The translations under genes and the position numbers were made by a program. Shown piece after piece: positions 10,000 to 19,738 of a stretch of DNA of 20,585 nucleotides; the first letter of the stretch is position 1; each line of letters begins with the position of its first letter. Origin of the DNA: Seison nebaliae (lineage: Eukaryota > Rotifera > Pararotatoria > Seisonacea > Seisonidae); assembly GCA_023231475.1 (NCBI GenBank), contig JALJEE010000467.1, positions 1 through 20,585 of the forward strand. Reading direction: 5' to 3'. The notes below the pieces were generated by a model that worked only from the letters and a program-made list of their open reading frames with translations, ran no database searches and was not told the DNA's origin.

Positions 10000-10043
10000 A
10001 GAACTGTGATTCATTCCAATTCCTCGCCATAATTCTTTACATA

Positions 10044-10049
10044 AATAAA
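10044..10049 (+). terminator. Polyadenylation signal of Hint gene A
   Basis: AATAAA 45 nt after the stop of the first Hint gene and about 140 nt before the start of the second. This argues for two separate transcripts. Confidence 0.5.
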
Positions 10050-10186
10050 AAGTAAATTTGATTAGATAAGAATCGAAATGAGTCACGTCACCTTCCCGAA
10101 TCATATCAATATTTGATTAATAAGATGATCTGGAAATCTTCCAACTCGATAAAAAGAGAAATTGATTCAGAAAAATTCAATAAAAA

Positions 10187-11238
10187 ATGAAACTTGTTTC
10201 CCTCATTAATTTATTTTTCCTTTCATCTACTCTCGCCGATTCCTGCGTGTATGATGAGAATGTGGTAACGGGAATTTTAGGTTGTGTCAATTTACCTTTG
10301 AGCGAAATATTCAGCATATATCAGGGAGAGAATGTGAGAATTTGTGAGAGCGTTCAAAAACAATTGGACTGTTTACATGATCGTATGGATGGTTGTTCCT
10401 ATCAACAAGTTTCATTAAATGCTGAATATTCCTAATAATTTAATTCTGATTATCACTTTTAGGCATTGGATATTCCTATGACATTAATGAAGAAAGTAAT
10501 CGTCGATTGTTGTGATCATCATATTTCGAGTGGAATTAAAGCCACTTGTGTCTTTCCTAGTAATTCAGGTAAAAATTATTATTTGGAACTTATTAAACTT
10601 TTTTTTATTATTTTTCAGCATCTGCTTGTTTCTCTCATAAGAATTTGGTCTACAAAGAAAATGGTCAAAATGTCACTATGGATCAAGTAAAGTTGAATGA
10701 CAAAGTTTTAGTTTGGAATTATGGAAAATTTGAATATTCGAAAGTCACCAATTTCCTTCACCGATCTCCGGAAGAAACAAGTCGACATTTATCCCTAATG
10801 ATATTCCCTTATATATTTTAATCAGGAGTTTTCTACAAATTAGAATTAGCGAATGGGAAAACGATGGAGGTGACAGGTGATCATCTAATGATGGTAAGAG
10901 AGAAGAATTCGGATGTTAACACATTCCTCAAAATGGAACGCGTTCTCCGAAATGAACACAACTTTGTAAGCATTTCCCAATTTCCGGCAGTGGAATCGAT
11001 ATCGATTAAAAACATTTCATTACTTTCTCGAACTGGAGTTTATGCTCCATTAACTGAAAGTGGTACAATCGTTGTCAATCAACTTCTCACAACTTGTTAC
11101 GCTTCGATCAATTCATTTAAATCAGCCCAATTCTTTACATATCTCTTCCGAAAATTTCCTTCTTTATCAGTATCGGAGAAATTTTTTAAAAAATCCGAAA
11201 AACTTTTACGATTCATCCTCCCTACAATGTTCGGATAA
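10187..11238 (+). CDS. Secreted Cys-rich protein with C-terminal Hedgehog-type Hint domain, copy B
   Basis: Four exons (10187-10408, 10463-10568, 10619-10780, 10826-11238) give 300 residues. Introns are 54, 50 and 45 nt at the same positions and phases as copy A. Signal peptide MKLVSLINLFFLSSTLA. The Cys-rich module repeats the A spacing exactly (C-x19-C-x8-C-x7-C-x19-CC). Hint: Cys113 (ACFSH), LNDKVLVWN, then VTGDH with the TxxH pair Thr180/His183. The late block GVYAPLTESGTIVVNQ is followed by TTCYA with Cys254. The nucleophile Cys, TxxH and late Cys are thus all present, so self-processing is expected. Both copies end in a similar short tail (LRFILPTMFG here, LEFFLPSLFK in A). Copies A and B are plainly a tandem duplication. 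The last intron donor reads GTCGAC, which is weak, but the junction matches copy A. Confidence 0.85.
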
Positions 11239-11326
11239 TTTGAAATTTCCCAATTGACGATTGTTTGAATAAGCGGAAATGATATCATAATTCATAATTT
11301 GCTTTCTCACATATTCATTAGATCAT

Positions 11327-11332
11327 TTTATT
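11327..11332 (-). terminator. Polyadenylation signal of the NOSTRIN-like gene
   Basis: TTTATT on the + strand is AATAAA on the - strand, 16 nt after the stop codon at 11348. It lies inside the 3' UTR of Hint gene B, so the two transcripts must overlap tail to tail. Confidence 0.5.
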
Positions 11333-11341
11333 TGGAAGAAA

Positions 11342-11347
11342 AATAAA
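11342..11347 (+). terminator. Polyadenylation signal of Hint gene B
   Basis: AATAAA 103 nt after the stop of Hint gene B, touching the stop codon (11348) of the convergent NOSTRIN-like gene. Confidence 0.5.
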
Positions 11348-13078
11348 TTATTTGATTAGTTCAATATATTTTACAGGAAAGAATTTTGGTTTGTCTACTT
11401 TGTGACCGTGAAGATAACCCTGCCACCATTCATCGTCGTTTTGGTGCGTGATGATTATTTTATCTCCACAATGGAATGAAAGTTCATCTGTCTGTCTAGC
11501 ATCGAAACTATATTTGGCGCGACAAAGTAATTGTTTCTCATTAACTGAGATGGAAGATCGTTGTTCGGATTCACTTCTAGTGGATGTAGTTTCATTCAAA
11601 GAAAATTCACTGACAGTCGATGGCGTCATTGAGGAGGAACGAGAGAGATTAAATAAATGAGTAATTGTTGGTTGTCCATTCTCATCGACCGGAATGACCA
11701 AATGTGAGAATGAAAGTGGAAATTTCGTTCTATGTTGCTCAATGCAATGCATCAATTTCCGGAACTGTTGCTCCTTCTTTTCATCGATTAATGTCTTGTA
11801 ATCAATTGGAGATGTGTTCGATGTCATTTGATGATATTGATCGATAGATTTCTCTATTCGATATCGACTCACTTCTAAAAGAAGTAAGAGCGTCGAATTC
11901 GACGTCAACGAATTGAACATGTTCTCCATTATCAATTTATTCATTTTATTCGTTTGCTTATAAAATCGACTGAGATTTCTTACACCTGTTCGTCCCTTTA
12001 ATTCACGTTCGATATCATTCGATATCCAATTCCTCCACTTGTTCAATGATTCCATTCGACGGTCACCATTCATCGGTTGTTTCAAATCACTTCCGTAAAT
12101 ATCATAAAGGAGTAATGTAGACGTTCTATGTTGGCGGCCATAACGGTCTATAACTCGTTGAATATCGTTCAAGGGATTCGTTTTAATCGAACTTAGAACG
12201 TTCACTAATTTCTTATAAATTTGGAAAATGTTATCAATCTGTATAGAATATTTTTGATGCAATGCATCAAGTTCAAGAACTCGATCTTTGTCTAATAACT
12301 CGATTTGATTCGCTGCGTCACAAATGGATGTCTCCATTTTTCGTCTCTGCAATTCCATATTCTCACACGATGAATGGAATTTGATATCATATCGAATTAA
12401 TGCTTCGTTCAATTTGTTGAGTTGAGATTGCACTTTCGTTATCGATTTACCCAATGCCGTATGTTCTTGTAGCTGTTTATCCGTTTTCTCAATCTCTTTG
12501 CTGAGAGCGGAAATCTTTTGACGATATTTCATATCACATTCTTTCTTTTCATTATATTCCTTCCAAATCACATCCACTTTCTGTTCGATCGTCTTTCTTG
12601 CTCGATTCTGTATCTCTGCCAAATTCCTCATCGGTTTTATAATTTCGTCATGGAGTGAAAGTGAAAAATTTCGATGAGCGTCAACTTCTGTCGCTAATTC
12701 GATGCCGATACGATGCCAACAATCATAAATACTACCAACATTCTCTCGAGTTATCTTTATAAGACGTTGAGAGAGTTTGGAGAGACTTCTCGCATAACCA
12801 TTCTCTACATCAGCTCGTTCTTGGAGTATATTGGCGAGTTCTTTACAGAATTCACTTCCATTCTTCAAATGTTTTATCAGATCTTCATATCCTTCACGTC
12901 CCTACATGATTTGGTAGAGAAAGAAATAAGGAAAAATTCATTAAAAGAAATTATGTCAAGAATGGGCCTAGGAAAAGTTCACCCAAAAATATTTGCGAAA
13001 TGACTCTGAATGATTGACGCAGTCACCGTGTACTAGAGCTCTTGAAGAATTGGGCGACATTTCTTGAAAGATTGACAT
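11348..13078 (-). CDS. NOSTRIN: NOSTRIN-like F-BAR and SH3 domain protein
   Basis: Two exons (13078-12983 and 12901-11348, intron 81 nt) give 549 residues. Joining them restores the start of an F-BAR domain: SFRKYFW, then GREGYEDLIKHLKNG, then ANILQERADVENGYARSLSKL. F-BAR and coiled coil span about 26-290. The middle segment LLLYDIYGSDLKQPM resembles the part of NOSTRIN after its F-BAR, and is followed by a coiled coil. A Ser/Thr-rich linker precedes a C-terminal SH3 domain (about 490-547): CRAKYSFDARQTDELSF, DEWWQGYLHG, FFPVKYIEL. The SH3 is very close to that of NOSTRIN (human LCKALYSFQARQDDEL by memory). Overall length (549, human about 506) and domain order also fit. NOSTRIN bends membranes and links endocytic traffic to actin; in vertebrates it controls nitric oxide synthase location. 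That last role may not apply here. Confidence 0.88.
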
Positions 13079-13863
13079 GATTATCAATTGGAGTTCTCTA
13101 AAATATTCCTATCATAATTCTCATTTATTGGCGGAGGAGAGGTCTGTAAATAGGAAATGGTGGAAATTAATCAATATCAGATCTGAGATTTATACGGAAA
13201 TGAAAAAAAACTTATACAAATCTCCATCACGACTAAAGAGAAGAAAATTAAACGATCTCAATTTCTCCTTCTCTTTCTCTCTTCTACCGACAACTTATCC
13301 ATTTTATACAAAGAAATTAGTTTAATATTCAATTTATATAACCACAAAACGAAAGAGAAGTAGAGACGGAGAATGGTGACTAAAAAAATTATGAATTTAA
13401 TCGACAAACTCCCTTCCAAATGGGAATGGTGATTTATCAGAGAAATTAATCTTCATAAAAAATGAGAAAATAAAAGAGAATTCAGTATAATAAAGAAAAG
13501 GTTTCCGCTTCCGTCTTTGTTCTACTTCGCCTCAACTCACTAGTGTATCTGAGTGAGGAGAATAATAAAGAACGATGAACTCAATGACAAGTCGAATGGA
13601 ATTTGTTATGTAATTCCCATTCGCTTCATCTTTAAATTAATTGTCATTTAATAACACGATGAATAAGTCACTGACTTAACTCGACACACAAAAACACACA
13701 TACACACACATACAATTCACTTAATTTATGTGGCATATTGTGTGTAGATTGTGTGTACATGTCTAGCCTGTCTGTTTTACGCGGGGACCAATAATAATAG
13801 AATATATTTGTATATTGTTACTTCGTTAGTTAGTTCGTTACAGTTATTTACTACAACGACATT
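13079..13863. other. Gene-poor region upstream of the NOSTRIN-like gene
   Basis: No supported gene. It should hold the divergent-side promoter and leader of the NOSTRIN-like gene. The right part contains a CA-rich tract and a GT-rich tract (13684-13760), then a short repeated CGTTAGTTAGTTCGTTA just before a decayed coding relic. Confidence 0.4.
13684..13760. repeat. CA-rich tract facing a GT-rich tract (imperfect dyad)
   Basis: An ACACACA / CACACATACACACACATAC tract at 13684-13714 is followed after about 23 nt by TTGTGTGTAGATTGTGTGTACAT at 13738-13760. The two arms are roughly complementary and could pair as an imperfect hairpin. It may simply be two microsatellites of opposite sense. Confidence 0.5.
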
Positions 13864-14265
13864 ATGGACTTATTATTGTATAGACTAAAATTAGATGAAT
13901 CGAAAATATAAAACAAGAGCTAGAAAATTCAAAAAATGAAGAACTCCAATATTCAATAATTTTATTGAAAAGCTAAAAATTCAAAAAAGAAATTGCGGTA
14001 AGTGATTCTAACAATAAGTTGGAGTTTTTCATAGAATTAGTTAAGCTTTCAAAAGATAGAGAGTCGTTATCTTTTAATGAGAATATGGTAATTTATGTTA
14101 ATTTATTTGGGAAGAAACCATCGGTGATACGACTCGATCAGTTCCTTCCAGAAAAAATGGGAAAGAATTAGTTTACTTATAATTTCCAATTGTCTGGTAT
14201 TCGGTGGAATAATGAGATGGATGTTGATAACATTGCTCTTTCACCGTTCGCAAATCTTTAACATT
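13864..14265 (+). pseudogene. Decayed coding relic of unknown origin
   Basis: The + strand here has coding-like composition in pieces: a Leu/Lys/Glu-rich, coiled-coil-like start, then segments such as KLEFFIELVKLSKDRESL and IRLDQFLPEKMGKN. It is interrupted by several breaks, so it is a relic and not a working gene. It sits in an otherwise empty stretch and no recognisable enzyme motif is present. A mobile-element ORF1-type protein (for example of a LINE) or a dead host gene are both possible, and the family is not known. No terminal repeats were seen. Confidence 0.35.
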
Positions 14266-14385
14266 TTCATAGTTTACTGGAAATTAATAAAAAAAAAACT
14301 ATTTTCGCCATTTAGCCGCCCTTCTGTTGGGAGTTTTATGTTCGACGACTGTTTATATCGATTGATAAATTCACTTCGAGTTTCG

Positions 14386-15332
14386 CTATCGTGTCTGTTC
14401 AGATGAACGTTTGGAGTATGTTAATGTCAATAAAAAACTTAACTGATTAGATATGGGTTGATTTCTCTTCCAATGATTATTCTGAATTGTGATGTCATGT
14501 CGCGGAAAGTTCTTATCTTCCACATTCATATTATTCTCTAACATTCTATTACTCGGATCAATCACCTTGTCCTTATTGTACAATGTTATCGGTCTTTCCT
14601 TCAATGCATCCAATCGATCATCAGTTACTCTTTCCATGGAATGTCCATGAAAAATGGAATTCAATAAAAAAAGAATAAAACTTTTTCTGGACGTAATTGT
14701 TCTCCATTTCATTAGTTGTCATATAATCCTTATTATAATTATTTCGAGGTGTCGTTTTCCTTTCATTCAACTCTTTCATGTTGATACATTTCTAATCGAA
14801 TAAATTTTTATGGTTTTCCATCAGGAAAATTTCGAAAGAATTTCGACGAAAACTTTCAAATTATAAGAATATGAATCATTCGTTTCTAATGCTAATTCGA
14901 ATGGTTCCGGCTTCACCAAATCATAATTCACCTTTTCCTTCCCATACTCAATTTCATATTCCGACGATTTAACTGTTAACGGTTGTCGATGACATCGCTT
15001 GTCGAGCTAATGACGGGATGAAATTGGAACAAAAGAAGTTTATTCGAAAATTAACCCAATCATTCGCTTCTCGAATATAATTAACGGTGTTGAGTGGTGG
15101 TGGACGAACATGAATATCATGATAAGCTTCATTTGCAGCTGTTCCTTTCTGTTTGAAATCAACGTTAGTTGTCGATTGGAAGTGATCCTCATTCATCACA
15201 TATTGAGCACCAGTTATCGGATTATGCTCGATCTGAGACAAATTTTGATTTTACTTTAATTATATTATGAACTTGTTTTGGTTCGTTGGCTGGTGAACGC
15301 CAATGATGTCCAGTTTCATTACTAGTTTCCAT
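14386..15332 (-). CDS. Five-exon gene, product unknown
   Basis: Exons 15332-15273, 15232-15056, 15006-14854, 14791-14682 and 14629-14386 link through GT-AG introns of 40, 49, 62 and 52 nt. The frame stays open throughout, giving 247 residues. There is no signal peptide or membrane segment. Visible features: METSNETGHHWRSPANEPKQ at the start, HNPITGAQYVMNEDHFQST, VRPPPLNTVNYI, LTVKSSEYEIEYGKE, and a charged Asn-rich C-terminus (LKERPITLYNKDKV, FPRHDITIQNNHWKRN). Short Tyr/His/Ser-Thr motifs of the kind 'DHFQSTT.VDF' and 'SSEYEIEY' remind me weakly of axonemal microtubule-inner or SAXO/PPP1R32-like proteins, but no family can be assigned. The first two junctions and the phase agreement of all five exons are the main support. 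Exons 4-5 are less sure, and without them the frame would stop at 14821 (140 residues). The gene lies 203 nt behind ZUP1 on the same strand. Confidence 0.5.
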
Positions 15333-15535
15333 TATGAATGGTTATTGAAAAAAATTAAAATGCTTTTTAGTTTTCAAATTATATTCTAGTTCGGTTGCTA
15401 AGTAACAAAAGCTTCAAATTTTTAATAAGTTAAATTCATTAAAATTGCATCCATCATTGTTTTGAAGAAAGATTTTCGTGGTTGTATGAGAAATAAGAAA
15501 AAAACAGGTATATTAATTATACTCAAGATTCAATT

Positions 15536-17385
15536 TTAATTCCGCCGATGTTTCCTGTGAGATGCGTGGAACATATTGGTCGGATGATTCTCCAAATTCT
15601 CTTCATCTTCGTCGTCATCGTCAATATCATGACGATATATTGGAGGTGTGTGTGCCGTTAATGAACTAAAGGGACGATTCATTTGACGTATGACACTTCT
15701 GTCATTCTGATGATGTGTCGTCTGTCGGATGTTAGAGGTGGTCGTCGTGAAATTAGTTGTGGATGAAGTTTCCATAGAACTACTATGTTGAATTTGTAAA
15801 ATGTCCAAATCCATAGCATCCTTCACTGGAACATTCAACAAATAATTAGTCGATGGATCCAATTTGCCACAAATCTTCAAAACTTCATATTCCGTCGATA
15901 TCAATTTTGGCAGAGTCATAATGAACGGATCCATCAATTTCAATATTTCTCGTAAACCACTTCCTTCCGATTGATATTCGTCATAGATTGATACTTGAAA
16001 TTTCTTCATATCTCGTTGAAACTTTTAAACGAATTATTTTGAGGATAAGAAAATTAAAAGAGAAACATTTCTTAAATCTCTCATACAAAGAATGGGATCA
16101 AATAGAATTGGATATGTGTTCTTCAATTCCTTCCTCTTCCTCTCTTCATCGTTCTCATATTTAACACCATAATCCGTTATTATGCAACCGACAACGGTAG
16201 TTGAATGACCTAAACATTTTTAAATTTACCAAATTAAAAGAACTGACAAATGAATATGGAGAAGATGGTAAAAGAGAAAAATAATATGGAATAAACAAAT
16301 GGAAATATTCTCTAATGATTGAAATACCGACCGAGATGTTGAAGATAGAGTGGTGGGAGATATGGGGCTTCATTATCATTCACGAGGAAATATTTTCTTA
16401 TCCATAAAATGAGATCTTGATGGTTTCCTTTGGATGAGATGACTTTCGAATGAATTTTTAACCACGACAATAAAGTACGACAATCCAACGTTCCAATCCA
16501 TTTAGTGGTTTTGTGGATTTTGTGTTGAGCTTCAGATGCACCGTCTGGATCCAATCCCAATTGCCACGCACTCTCTATCATTCGTTGCAATTCGCAAATA
16601 GATGGAATGTCGTCCAATTGGAAGTTTCTCAAGAATTCCACGTTCAAATTCGGAACGTATCTGAGTGAAGATAACAACATTTGTAGATTGCGATAACCAC
16701 AACCCCAACCTTGATCGATATTGGTTGATGGGAAGAAGATGGGACGAGATCGACAATAAATAATTTTCAATCGGTCACGATAAGAGACTGGTTGACGATG
16801 AAGGAAACCGATACGGAACAGATTGCCAATGAGTGGCAACATTTCTCTACAACCGTTACTCGACGGTTCGACACGTGTTGAAATGAAATCTCTCACATCT
16901 TTATCATGTCTCATCAATTGAGATCGATTACACTTTCCCATTTTCTTCTCATAATGATCTTCAATCGTTTCGTGAACTAATCCGATGTCTGGCGAATTTT
17001 CCATCGCAACATTCCCACATCCATCGAATGGATCTGGCGACTTTTTGGCCATTTTACTCGATATCAATTGTTGTGCTACTTCGGCATGAAGTGGCTCATT
17101 TAAATGATAATCGAAAAGATGGTTGATGTAACTATCCACTGAATCTAATACAGCATTGCAGAATATACAACATTCCGACGATTTTATCGGAGTTCCAACC
17201 ATCGCTTTCGTTGATGTGAAAGACATCTCATCTTCCTGTCTCATTCGAGGAAGAGACGGAATTTTGGAAAGAGAAGTCGATTCATTAAACGGATCCGAAT
17301 GTGCTACGAACATGTGATCCAAGAGAATTTGCTGATTATCAAATGTAAGTTGACATGTTTTACATTTGAAATCATCTTCTGACAT
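15536..17385 (-). CDS. ZUP1: ZUP1-like K63-specific deubiquitinase (zinc finger plus C78 peptidase)
   Basis: Three exons: 17385-16332; about 16209-16168; about 16011-15536. Product is about 523-527 residues. Start is the ATG at 17385; the frame upstream has no ATG. Two C2H2-type fingers lie near the N-terminus (CKTCQLTFDNQQILLDHMFVAH-like and CIFCNAVLDSVDSYINHLFDYH-like). The peptidase core has QGWGCGYRNLQML with the catalytic Cys. LYLQHLG then meets HSTTVVGC across the first intron (122 nt), restoring the catalytic His motif GHS. The last exon supplies SIYDEYQSEGSGLREILK; its Asp lies 23-26 residues after the His, close to the spacing in known ZUP1. The second intron has two possible borders (16012-16167 or 16022-16165), both in frame. 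The C-terminus carries a Thr/His-rich and acidic tail (IDDDDEDEENLE) absent from the family as I know it. ZUP1 trims K63-linked ubiquitin chains in genome maintenance. Confidence 0.88.
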
Positions 17386-17864
17386 CGTAACTGTTTTATT
17401 TCCAATAGAATTTCTCCAACAATTCCTATTAGAATACTCCACACAATTTCCTTTTATATAATCACTTCTCTGTAATTTTTTCTGAATTGCAATTGGATTA
17501 AGATGGTAAATTCTACTTATCAATCTTCTATACTGTTAGCAAATCTAAAAAGAAAATGTACAAATTTGAAAGCTTTAAATAATAAATATGATTCGTCTTT
17601 CAATTTTTTCTTAAATTATTCGTTGAGTAAGCTAATAATTAAATTTTTTCTTTCCAATTATTTTCTCATCATACTACTAGACATCGAATTGAGCTTGTCC
17701 CGTCGCACTATCTTCAAAAAATCATTTTTAAATAACCAAGAATTTTTTTATCACACAAATTCTTTGTGCAATTCCGTTTAATTTGAACACGAAAAACATG
17801 TTAATTCTATTAGCTAATCGAAATGACTGTTGTACAGATGAAAATTTAATTAATATTTAAATTA
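17386..17864. other. Intergenic region between ZUP1 and LINE copy 2
   Basis: AT-rich sequence with no recognised gene. It should contain the ZUP1 promoter (reading leftwards). The right end (about 17845-17870) is a TTAATTAATATTTAAATTAATTTTAATTT stretch broken into short palindromes, next to the truncated 5' end of the LINE copy. Confidence 0.4.
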
Positions 17865-18352
17865 ATTTTAATTTATGGTCTCGCCATCTCCTTATCGAAC
17901 ACACGGAAATCATTACTTTCTCTCGATCGAGCATATAACCGCACAGTACGTATGATACTCGGATGTAGCAAGCCTTTCAATAGAGCATTTATGTTTCATG
18001 TCAGTGGTTTGAAACCTTTGCCACTTCTGTTAGTGGAACGATATCTGAGAATACTTGATTCTGTTGCGACTTCAGAACTCGCCACACCGTCTTTCGTTCA
18101 GTGTGAAGAATTTATTTCACCGTTGAATTTTTTTTGTCATTATTATGAATTAAGAACTCCCAATTCTATAAATGACTTCCGAACTCTATTATCAAATTTT
18201 ACATATCTTCTCATGTTCCTGATTTATTGCTTTCAAGTGTAGCTCAGGCCAAATCATTTATTTCCGATGATTCACCTAGTGAGTTATCTCATTTTCTTCT
18301 TTATTTACCCCGCGGGGATTTGTTATTTTAAATAAAAAAAAAAAAAAAAAAA
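17865..18352 (+). mobile_element. 5'-truncated LINE retrotransposon, copy 2
   Basis: An open frame from about 17865 to 18243 starts at IYGLAISLSNTRKS and continues LDRAYNRTVRMILGCSKPFNRAFMF-like sequence. This matches copy 1 at the left edge (46 of 69 residues identical by eye over the best part). As in copy 1, one frame shift is needed before the C-terminal end LYLPRGDLLF, its stop codon, and a pure A-tail at 18334-18352. The 5' truncation, A-tail and + orientation are typical of target-primed reverse transcription. Target-site duplications cannot be picked out in the AT-rich flanks. The copy is inactive; identity at protein level with copy 1 suggests two old, separate insertions and not a recent duplication. 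Confidence 0.8.
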
Positions 18353-18796
18353 TTAAAATGAAGGCGAAGTAAACTATTTCCCTTCCCAGTTAGTATTCCC
18401 ATCACTAATATACAAACGGTGATTTTACCACCCATGTTCAAGACAAGAAGGATAGCCAAATCACCGAAATCAAGATTTAATTTAAAAATTTTAAATTAAG
18501 GGCGACGAAATCATATGAATCACAGTTTATATACAAAAATGAGGATAAATCAGCGTTTTGAATAAAAGAGACTGGCAAAAAAGCATGATGTCGAAATTAC
18601 CGTGTCTAAGACCAATATCGAATTTCTATAATATGTGAAAGTTGAATTTTATTCACATCTTCCATATACTCCGAACTTACGAATATATCGTTATTTCTGA
18701 TCATTCTGAAAACGTCTATTCCGTCTATTGTATAAAATGACACTAAAGAATAAGCTAATTAGATAAATATGTAATTGTTTACGTCAATTTTTAAGG
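18353..18796. other. Intergenic region between LINE copy 2 and SURF6
   Basis: No supported gene on either strand. The only structure noted is a 23-nt AT palindrome at 18477-18499. Confidence 0.4.
18477..18499. repeat. Perfect 11-bp inverted repeat (AT palindrome)
   Basis: Arms TTAATTTAAAA and TTTTAAATTAA are exact reverse complements around a single central A. In such AT-rich sequence it can arise by chance. Confidence 0.5.
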
Positions 18797-18802
18797 TTTA
18801 TT
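18797..18802 (-). terminator. Polyadenylation signal of the SURF6-like gene
   Basis: TTTATT on the + strand is AATAAA on the - strand, about 60 nt beyond the SURF6 stop at 18862. Confidence 0.45.
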
Positions 18803-18861
18803 ATTCAATTTTTTAGTAAGATGATGATTATACTGATAGAAAATAGAGGGATATTTAGAAA

Positions 18862-19323
18862 TCAAAGAATGCGACCTTTCTTCTTTAATCGTTTCATTAC
18901 TTTATTTTTTTTCATATCTGAACGCTTCTTCAAATTTTCTTTCCTTTTTTGTTGTCGAGAATGTTTATCCGTTGCCACTTTACTTAAACGAGTTCGCCAT
19001 TCTCTTGTCGACTTATTCTTCTTCCACCGCTCCCGTTGAAGTTTTTTACGAACTACCGATGTTTCACTTATTACTTTTTCTCCGGCAGCTTTCCGCATCA
19101 CATTGTCCCAAGCAAGTTGAGATTCGATATTGTCTACTTTCCCCAAATTTCCATGAGAACGAAGTTGTTCAATTTGATTACGAGTTTCCTTTATATTTTT
19201 CAGCGTCTTCCGAAGTCGTTGAACTTTTCCTTCTCCTTTTGAATTAAGTTGTCTGATTTTTTCATAATATTTCCCATTAGAAACGTCGATTGATCCGAAG
19301 GAAAAAGATGAATTCTTTTCCAT
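18862..19323 (-). CDS. SURF6: SURF6/RRP14-like nucleolar protein
   Basis: A single-exon frame of 153 residues with a real ATG at 19323. The C-terminal two thirds match the SURF6/Rrp14 domain: AWDNVMRKAAGEKV (family 'W..al.ka.G.kv'), VVRKKLQRERWKKNKSTREW (family 'LLkk.lKr.ek.K.kS...W'), RLSKV, RQQKRKENLKKRSDMKK. SURF6/Rrp14 is a nucleolar, nucleic-acid-binding factor for ribosomal subunit assembly. The protein is very basic, as expected. It is short: human SURF6 is about 361 residues and has a long N-terminal part missing here. Either the protein is reduced to its core or an upstream exon exists, since a splice-acceptor-like ACTTTAG stops 9 nt before the ATG. Identification of the domain is good; completeness is uncertain. 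Confidence 0.82.
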   Translation of the reverse strand: MEKNSSFSFGSIDVSNGKYYEKIRQLNSKGEGKVQRLRKTLKNIKETRNQIEQLRSHGNLGKVDNIESQLAWDNVMRKAAGEKVISETSVVRKKLQRERWKKNKSTREWRTRLSKVATDKHSRQQKRKENLKKRSDMKKNKVMKRLKKKGRIL

Positions 19324-19727
19324 TTCGACACACTAAAGTTCAGCTTCGAATTAGAATGATAATTCCAAATAAAACGAATTATTATACTAATATCTCGGTC
19401 TACTACGCAATTTCCCCCCTAAACTTTATGCTAAACGGAAGGTATCCCCGAAGTTTATCTTTACTAACAAAATAAATACCGTTCTCTCTACATTATTATT
19501 TTTCGCATTAAAAAAAGGAATAGCTTAATACAATTAATTTTATTAGTTTCATTCACAATTAACAGATTTAATTAAGAAAAATTGTCAAATTGGAACCTCA
19601 ATAATTATCATATATTTTGACAATGTCTAATTGACATAAATTACAAAAAATTTATAGTAATTTTTACATTTGAAGAATTTTGATTATTCGATTTAATTCG
19701 ATAGAGAACTATTAAATTTGAGAATAA
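19324..19727. other. Intergenic region between SURF6 and ClpP
   Basis: AT-rich with no gene. It holds the SURF6 promoter and leader (reading leftwards) and the 3' end of the ClpP transcript. Nothing else was recognised. Confidence 0.4.
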
Positions 19728-19733
19728 TTTATT
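19728..19733 (-). terminator. Polyadenylation signal of ClpP
   Basis: TTTATT on the + strand is AATAAA on the - strand, about 6 nt beyond the ClpP stop at 19739. This is very close to the coding end. Confidence 0.45.
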
Positions 19734-19738
19734 ATAAA

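Noticed and set aside
14212-14406. 64-residue + strand frame after the relic
   Set aside because: No signal, motif or splice support; composition looks random.
16312-16379. ZUP1 ending at the stop just after LYLQHLG
   Set aside because: The stop lies in an intron; splicing to 16209 restores the GHS catalytic His motif and a later exon supplies the Asp.
17845-17885. Target-site duplication for LINE copy 2
   Set aside because: Flanks are low-complexity AT sequence, so any short match to the bases after the A-tail is not meaningful.
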